A stretch of DNA of 11,428 nucleotides from DTSX01 sp964008355. GTDB lineage: Bacteria; Pseudomonadota; Gammaproteobacteria; Steroidobacterales; UBA11654. The stretch's first letter is position 1, and each line of letters starts with the position of its first letter. The translations under genes and the position numbers were made by a program. A model generated the notes under the pieces. That model worked only from the letters and a program-made list of their open reading frames with translations. It was not told the origin of the DNA and did not search any database. Positions 7,294 to 11,428 of this stretch are shown piece after piece. The DNA lies in the NCBI GenBank assembly GCA_964008355.1, contig CAXGBD010000042.1, positions 1 through 11,428 on the forward strand. Direction: 5' to 3'.

Positions 7294-7923
7294 ATGAAAT
7301 CCAAAGAGGCAGAACAGATTTTTACAATCCTTGACCAAAATAATCCTAACCCAACTACCGAACTTATCTATAAAACACCTTTCCAGTTACTGGTCGCCGT
7401 CATACTCTCTGCACAAGCAACCGATGTCAGCGTAAATAAGGCGAGTAAAGAATTGTTCGACTTAGCCGAGACAGCTGAAAAAATGATTCAATTAGGCGAA
7501 ATAAAATTAAAAAATAAGATCCGTAGTATTGGACTGTTCAATACCAAAGCAAAAAATATTATCAAAACCTGCAAGATCCTCATCGATCATCACCAAGGAA
7601 TTGTTCCTGATAACAGAGCAGAACTAGAAGCGCTGCCAGGAGTTGGCAGAAAAACAGCAAACGTCATTCTAAATACGGCATTTGGGAAACCTACCATTGC
7701 TGTCGACACCCATGTTTTCAGGGTGGCCAACAGAACAGGTCTAGCCACAGGAAAAACACCGTATATCGTTGAACAAGGATTATTAGAAATTATCCCAAAA
7801 CGCTTTCTAAAAAATGCTCATCATTTGCTCATACTCCATGGAAGATACGTCTGTATTTCAAGAAAGCCTTTGTGTTATAACTGTAGTGTTTGTTCACACT
7901 GTAAATTTAATAATGGAGGGTAA
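7294..7923 (+). CDS. nth: Endonuclease III (DNA glycosylase/AP lyase)
   Basis: Base-excision repair enzyme that removes oxidised pyrimidines and cleaves the abasic site by beta-elimination. The 209-residue protein shares E. coli residue numbering: helix-hairpin-helix LPGVGRKTANV (114-124) with catalytic K120, D138 in AVDTHVFRV, and the 4Fe-4S ligands C187, C194, C197 and C203 in C-x6-C-x2-C-x5-C spacing. An extra C200 falls inside the last interval. Length matches the family (211 in E. coli). The ATG at 7294 follows AGG at 7285-7287. It lies 17 bases after the tRNA-binding gene and its last codons contain the Shine-Dalgarno of the next gene, so it is embedded in the operon. In many gammaproteobacteria nth follows the rnf genes; none are present here. 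Confidence 0.98.
   Translation: MKSKEAEQIFTILDQNNPNPTTELIYKTPFQLLVAVILSAQATDVSVNKASKELFDLAETAEKMIQLGEIKLKNKIRSIGLFNTKAKNIIKTCKILIDHHQGIVPDNRAELEALPGVGRKTANVILNTAFGKPTIAVDTHVFRVANRTGLATGKTPYIVEQGLLEIIPKRFLKNAHHLLILHGRYVCISRKPLCYNCSVCSHCKFNNGG
7915..7920 (+). promoter_or_regulatory. Ribosome binding site for the first MFS gene
   Basis: GGAGGG, embedded in the last codons of nth, lies 9 bases before the ATG at 7930. It supports that start and points to co-transcription with nth. Confidence 0.65.
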
Positions 7924-7929
7924 CTGATT

Positions 7930-9081
7930 ATGCAAAATAATAAATCAGGACAAGTGGTTGCAGCAATAGTTCTTAGTTGTGCAGGTGTATTTATGGTGTT
8001 TGGAATGCCTTCATTTGTATTTGGGTTAATTTCTATACTTGAGTTTAGTCAGTCTCAAGCAAACTTGATTTCCTCGGCAGAAATTGCAGGCATGGCATTA
8101 TCATCCCTTCTAAGCATTCTATGGATAGGTCGTTTTAACTGGAGAAAAGTAGCTTTATGCGCTTTATTGGCGATTGTTCTGGGTAATTTAATTTCAACGT
8201 ATATCACTGATTTTCAACTCTTAGTTAGCATTCGATTTCTCACGGGATTGGTTGGGCACGGCACTGCTTTTGCCCTAGGAATTGCTGCCATAGGCAGCAC
8301 ATCGGAACCAGATAAGAATTTTGGCTTCACTATCGCATCCCAAGTTGTTATGGGTGCATTAACTCTATTTTTTGCACCAAAACTGATTGCAGCATATGGC
8401 ATTGCAGGAATGTGTTTTCCAGCTGCGATTCTAGCCTGTATTGCAATGACCTTAACTTCTAGATTAGCTCAATCAGGAGGAGTCCAAGCCCATGGAAGTG
8501 ATGCCAATCAAACAACGGGATTGAGTTTTATTGGAAAATATGGACTACCCATTGCTGGACTTCTAGTGATGATAGCCTGGCAAATGGGTGTTGGCCCTTT
8601 CTTTAACAACCTTTTTCCTTTTGGGATCTCAATTAACCTTGATCCATCTGAAATTGGCACTGCTTTATTTTTGAGTACTGGACTGAGTATTATTGGTCCT
8701 TTGAGTGCCTCGGCACTGGCATCTAAGGTTAAAAGAGGCATCCCTGTATGTTTGGCGTTGGCAGTTCAGTTATTAGTCGTACTGTCATTTCAAGGAGAAA
8801 TGACCTGGGCAGGCTTCGCCATCAGGGCCATCCTTTTTCAAACTGCTTGGAATTTCACAGGTCCATTTTTAATGGGCATGATTGCTACTATGGATAACAC
8901 TGGCAGATTTAGTGCACTGATCCCAGCATCTCAATTGGGCGGGATTGCAATCGGTCAAGCCATCATAGCTTCCTTGGTACAAGGCAACAATCTTGCTTTA
9001 ATTAACTACTTTTGTGCAATAGTAATCTTTCTTTCCGCTTTAATATTTATTTTTATCTCAGGAAAGATCAATCGTAATTGA
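7930..9081 (+). CDS. Major facilitator superfamily transporter, substrate unknown
   Basis: The 383-residue product is almost entirely hydrophobic with about 12 helices (roughly 8-30, 45-67, 73-93, 97-118, 131-150, 156-176, 205-225, 240-262, 270-287, 292-320, 330-350, 356-377) and a hydrophilic central loop near 180-200, the 6+6 layout of MFS carriers. After helix 2 there is a degenerate motif A (IGRFNWRKV, 66-74) without the usual Asp, and helix 4 begins with RFLTGLVGHG (102-111), a motif B-like Arg/Gly pattern. It is short for the family but looks complete. It starts 6 bases after nth with a strong Shine-Dalgarno. Nothing in the sequence indicates the substrate. It is the last gene of the tight run; the gap to the next gene is 76 bases. 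Confidence 0.85.
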   Translation: MQNNKSGQVVAAIVLSCAGVFMVFGMPSFVFGLISILEFSQSQANLISSAEIAGMALSSLLSILWIGRFNWRKVALCALLAIVLGNLISTYITDFQLLVSIRFLTGLVGHGTAFALGIAAIGSTSEPDKNFGFTIASQVVMGALTLFFAPKLIAAYGIAGMCFPAAILACIAMTLTSRLAQSGGVQAHGSDANQTTGLSFIGKYGLPIAGLLVMIAWQMGVGPFFNNLFPFGISINLDPSEIGTALFLSTGLSIIGPLSASALASKVKRGIPVCLALAVQLLVVLSFQGEMTWAGFAIRAILFQTAWNFTGPFLMGMIATMDNTGRFSALIPASQLGGIAIGQAIIASLVQGNNLALINYFCAIVIFLSALIFIFISGKINRN

Positions 9082-9157
9082 TTGCCTGTTCTAAGAAAAA
9101 TGGGGCTCTTGATAAAAAAATCACCCAAATGATGGGAATCATTAGGCAGTTACTGTA
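9082..9157. other. Spacer between the two MFS genes with a small AT inverted repeat
   Basis: A 6-base inverted repeat, AATGAT (9128-9133) and ATCATT (9138-9143), is separated by four bases. The stem is AT-rich and not followed by a T run, so it is a poor terminator. It could be an operator for the downstream gene or chance. No convincing promoter is visible. Confidence 0.25.
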
Positions 9158-10519
9158 ATGAGTAGTATCGGCCAATCGCTAGCTAAGGGAGTTAATAAAG
9201 TGGATAATCAGCATCCATGGCCTAGTCCTGCTCAAGGCTGGTATGCTGTCAGCATTCTCGTTATTGCTTATATTTTCTCTTTTATTGATCGAACCATCAT
9301 TGCCTTATTAGTCGAACCTATCAAACAAGATTTACAAATTTCAGACTTTGGTATCGGATTGTTACAGGGATTAGCATTTGCAATTTTCTATGCGCTGGTT
9401 GGGATCCCAATTGGACGTTTAGCGGACCGTTATAGTCGCCGTCGCATTATTACAGCTGGTATTTTTCTATGGAGCTTAATGACCGCTGCCTGTGCTCTCG
9501 CTAAGAGTTTTATGAGCTTATTTCTCGTACGAGTTGGTGTTGGTATTGGAGAAGCAGCATTATCACCGTCGGCTTATTCTATGATCTCGGATCTTTTCCC
9601 AAGAGAGAAGCTAGGTCGTGCGACTGGGTTTTATTCAGCAGGAGCATTTCTTGGTCTGGGTATTGCCTTTTTAGCGGGTGGCTGGGTTATCCAGATACTC
9701 TCCTCGGCGGGTAGTATCGATTTACCATTGGTCGGTGTTATGAAACCTTGGCAAATGACTTTCATTGTTGTCGGGCTGCCAGGTGTGTTGGTGGCCTTCC
9801 TGATGATGACTGTTAAGGAACCAGTAAGACGGGGCAAGCTTACCGGTCATGACAAAGGAATCCCTTTACAACTAGTAGTTAGTTATGTGAAAGCCAACGG
9901 TAAATTGTTCACTATGTTGTTTTCTGGGTTTGCATTAATAGCTGTTCCTTTAACTACCTTTATTACTTGGGGTCCCGCTTATATGGCACGTGTACACAAT
10001 TTCTCGATGGCAGAAACAGGTTTTATGCTCGGGATGATATTATTATTTTTATCGCCTGCAGGAGCTTACTTCGGTGGTTGGTTAATTGATCGGCTGCAAA
10101 AGCTTGGATATGCAGATGCCACACTCAGAGTTGGATTACTAGTAGCGATATTACTGTTGCCACTTAGCTTCTATGCGACCAGGATATCAAACAGCACCAT
10201 GACCATAGTTCTATTTTGTCCCTATGTATTCATAATGAGCATGCCGATTGCTGCTGCTCCAACAACGCTACAAATGCTAGTTCCGAATCAGATGCGTGCA
10301 CAAATTTCAGCAATCTGGATGTTGGTACTAAATATACTTTCAGCTATAGCGGGACCAACACTAGTGGGTTTCATTACGACATATTGGTTGCGCGACGATA
10401 TAGCGGTAGGCTCATCCCTTACACTGGCAAATTGTCTCAGTATTCTAATTGCAGGCTTATTATTATGGGCTGCAATCCGTCCCTTTAGAGATGCATTGGA
10501 GGGACAAGAATCATCTTAG
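9158..10519 (+). CDS. Spinster-like MFS transporter
   Basis: The 453-residue, 12-helix carrier resembles the bacterial Spinster group of the MFS. Diagnostic features: HPWPSPAQGWYAV (19-31) before helix 1, FSFIDRTIIALLVEPIKQDL (41-60) with D44 and R45 in helix 1, a complete motif A (GIPIGRLADRYSRRR, 82-96) after helix 2, and RVGVGIGEAALSPSAYSMI (125-143) in helix 4. Known Spinster proteins move lipids such as sphingosine-1-phosphate in animals; bacterial substrates are mostly unknown, so none is assigned. The ATG at 9158 has a partial signal (AGG at 9144-9146). A GTG at 9200 (residue 15) has a better one, AAGGGAG at 9185-9191 with 8 bases of spacing, and would start close to the conserved HPWPSP; it is a serious alternative. 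It follows the first MFS gene by 76 bases and may be separately transcribed; the two MFS proteins are not close copies. Confidence 0.93.
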   Translation: MSSIGQSLAKGVNKVDNQHPWPSPAQGWYAVSILVIAYIFSFIDRTIIALLVEPIKQDLQISDFGIGLLQGLAFAIFYALVGIPIGRLADRYSRRRIITAGIFLWSLMTAACALAKSFMSLFLVRVGVGIGEAALSPSAYSMISDLFPREKLGRATGFYSAGAFLGLGIAFLAGGWVIQILSSAGSIDLPLVGVMKPWQMTFIVVGLPGVLVAFLMMTVKEPVRRGKLTGHDKGIPLQLVVSYVKANGKLFTMLFSGFALIAVPLTTFITWGPAYMARVHNFSMAETGFMLGMILLFLSPAGAYFGGWLIDRLQKLGYADATLRVGLLVAILLLPLSFYATRISNSTMTIVLFCPYVFIMSMPIAAAPTTLQMLVPNQMRAQISAIWMLVLNILSAIAGPTLVGFITTYWLRDDIAVGSSLTLANCLSILIAGLLLWAAIRPFRDALEGQESS

Positions 10520-10532
10520 TTGATGGATGTTG

Positions 10533-11414
10533 CTAGCTAGCTTCCATTAACTCTCGCTGTTCTTGAAGCATCTGCAAAGTTGGTTTAACAGCTCGTCCAG
10601 CAGCAGTTCTAAAATCTGATTTAACATCAAGTGCCCCTGCACGAACTGCCTGAAAAACCCCAGTCAGCATTTTTGCAACTTGTTCACCACGATCGGAGAT
10701 TTTTGGGTCTTTCATCAGTTCCGCTATATTTTCTTCATCAGTAATGGTCTCGTAACGCACGTCCATATCAAAGACCTGGTTGACCAAATGGACGAGTTGG
10801 GCTTGGGTCAGAGTATCACCAACAAGGTTAAAAATTTGTGCATTTGCACGGTCATTAAATACAAGTTTCGCTGTAGCATAGGCCAGTTCATCCACTGTAA
10901 TATAGCCGGTCTTACCATTATCGGCGATGTTTCGGTAAACTCCGGGATCTTTAGCCTGCATAATATGGTGTAAATCTTTCTCTAGATACAAGCCATTTCT
11001 AGCTACCACCCATTCTAACCCAGACTCCTGTAGATCGATTTCCGTCTGTCGATTGACCTGTTGGGTCTGCCAGAACCAGGTATTTTTCTCTTTGCCGTTA
11101 CCAATGACGCTGGTATAGAGTATTTTACGCACACTAGCTTGTTTAGCAGCGGTAATAACATTACGATGCATTGCTACTCGATCCCAATCACCAACAGGTG
11201 CTGAAATCATCACAACTGTATCTATGACCAAGAAGGCCTTGGTGAGTTCTTCAACTGATTGGTAATCACCTCGCCGTGTTTCGATTCCTGAGATTTTTAC
11301 TTTTTCAGGAGACCGGGCAACAGCACAGAGATTTTCGGTTCCAAGTTCATCGATTAGATACTTCATCATGGCGGTTGCAAGCCCCCCGGAAGCAGCGGTT
11401 ACAGCAATCTTCAC
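10533..11414 (-). CDS. NmrA/QOR2-type atypical SDR, putative NAD(P)H:quinone oxidoreductase
   Basis: The 293-residue protein belongs to the atypical short-chain dehydrogenase/NmrA group and resembles E. coli YtfG (QOR2), which reduces quinones with NADPH. Seen: an N-terminal Rossmann strand and loop (KIAVTAASGGLA, 2-13), a negatively charged GDYQSVEEL stretch, the HRNVITAAKQASVRKILYTSV segment, an ARNGLY segment typical of QOR2, and KTGYITVDELAYA in the C-terminal half. The dinucleotide loop is atypical: where YtfG has GATGQLG, this has AASGGLA, so the first and last glycines are alanine. The start is GTG at 11414-11412, supported by AAGAGAG at 11422-11428 with 7 bases of spacing. It converges on the Spinster gene, 13 bases apart, with a CTAG palindrome at its stop. 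Substrate and cofactor are inferred; an NAD(P)-sensing regulator is possible. Confidence 0.87.
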   Translation of the reverse strand: MKIAVTAASGGLATAMMKYLIDELGTENLCAVARSPEKVKISGIETRRGDYQSVEELTKAFLVIDTVVMISAPVGDWDRVAMHRNVITAAKQASVRKILYTSVIGNGKEKNTWFWQTQQVNRQTEIDLQESGLEWVVARNGLYLEKDLHHIMQAKDPGVYRNIADNGKTGYITVDELAYATAKLVFNDRANAQIFNLVGDTLTQAQLVHLVNQVFDMDVRYETITDEENIAELMKDPKISDRGEQVAKMLTGVFQAVRAGALDVKSDFRTAAGRAVKPTLQMLQEQRELMEAS

Positions 11415-11421
11415 AAAATTA

Positions 11422-11428
11422 CTCTCTT
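11422..11428 (-). promoter_or_regulatory. Ribosome binding site for the NmrA/QOR2-type gene
   Basis: On the minus strand the last bases of the window read AAGAGAG, 7 bases before the GTG at 11414. This supports the non-ATG start and shows the gene is complete at its 5' end. Confidence 0.55.

Noticed and set aside
10216..10488. 90-codon open frame inside the Spinster-like gene
   Set aside because: It overlaps a clearly conserved transmembrane coding region in another frame and its translation resembles no family I know; a shadow frame.
10532..10541. Perfect 10-base palindrome GCTAGCTAGC at the end of the QOR2-type gene
   Set aside because: It has no loop or T run, so it is not a terminator, and half of it is coding sequence; probably chance.

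Overview
The window reads as core chromosome from a low-GC gammaproteobacterium. Hand counts on single 60-base lines give about 38% GC in purM and about 43% in the last gene. The protein types (188-residue Pseudomonas-like Dcd, PurM/PurN pair, MetG and Nth with E. coli-like residue numbering, Spinster-type MFS) suggest a free-living, probably marine member, but the lineage cannot be fixed from sequence reading alone. I see no tRNA, rRNA, CRISPR array, insertion sequence, phage gene or convincing terminator.

Layout. (1) 1-255, minus: 5' part of a CDP-alcohol phosphatidyltransferase, starting at TTG and running off the left edge. (2) 256-377: short divergent promoter region. (3) 378-2065, plus: purM and purN, overlapping by 4 bases, two steps of de novo purine synthesis. 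(4) 2066-2632, minus: dcd (dCTP deaminase), whose stop codon abuts the purN stop. (5) 2633-2765: divergent region. (6) 2766-9081, plus: a tight run of five genes with gaps of 3, 26, 17 and 6 bases: a 12-helix MMPL/RND exporter, metG lacking its C-terminal domain, a separate EMAPII/Trbp111-type tRNA-binding protein matching that domain, nth, and an MFS transporter. (7) 9158-10519, plus: a Spinster-like MFS transporter. (8) 10533-11412/11414, minus: an NmrA/QOR2-type NAD(P)-binding protein starting at GTG, convergent with the MFS gene.

How the genes fit together. The left half is nucleotide and phospholipid housekeeping. The central block is translation (methionyl-tRNA synthetase as two polypeptides), base-excision repair (Nth) and membrane transport, probably one operon. 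The dcd...metG...nth order recalls the dcd-mrp-metG-rnf-nth neighbourhood of pseudomonads, but mrp and the rnf genes are absent and an MMPL exporter lies between dcd and metG. The right end looks like accessory metabolism or transport.

The most notable observation is the split methionyl-tRNA synthetase: the small gene has its own ribosome binding site and a reading frame different from metG, so it is not a simple nonsense mutation. I did not find a clear undescribed defence, mobile or signalling system.
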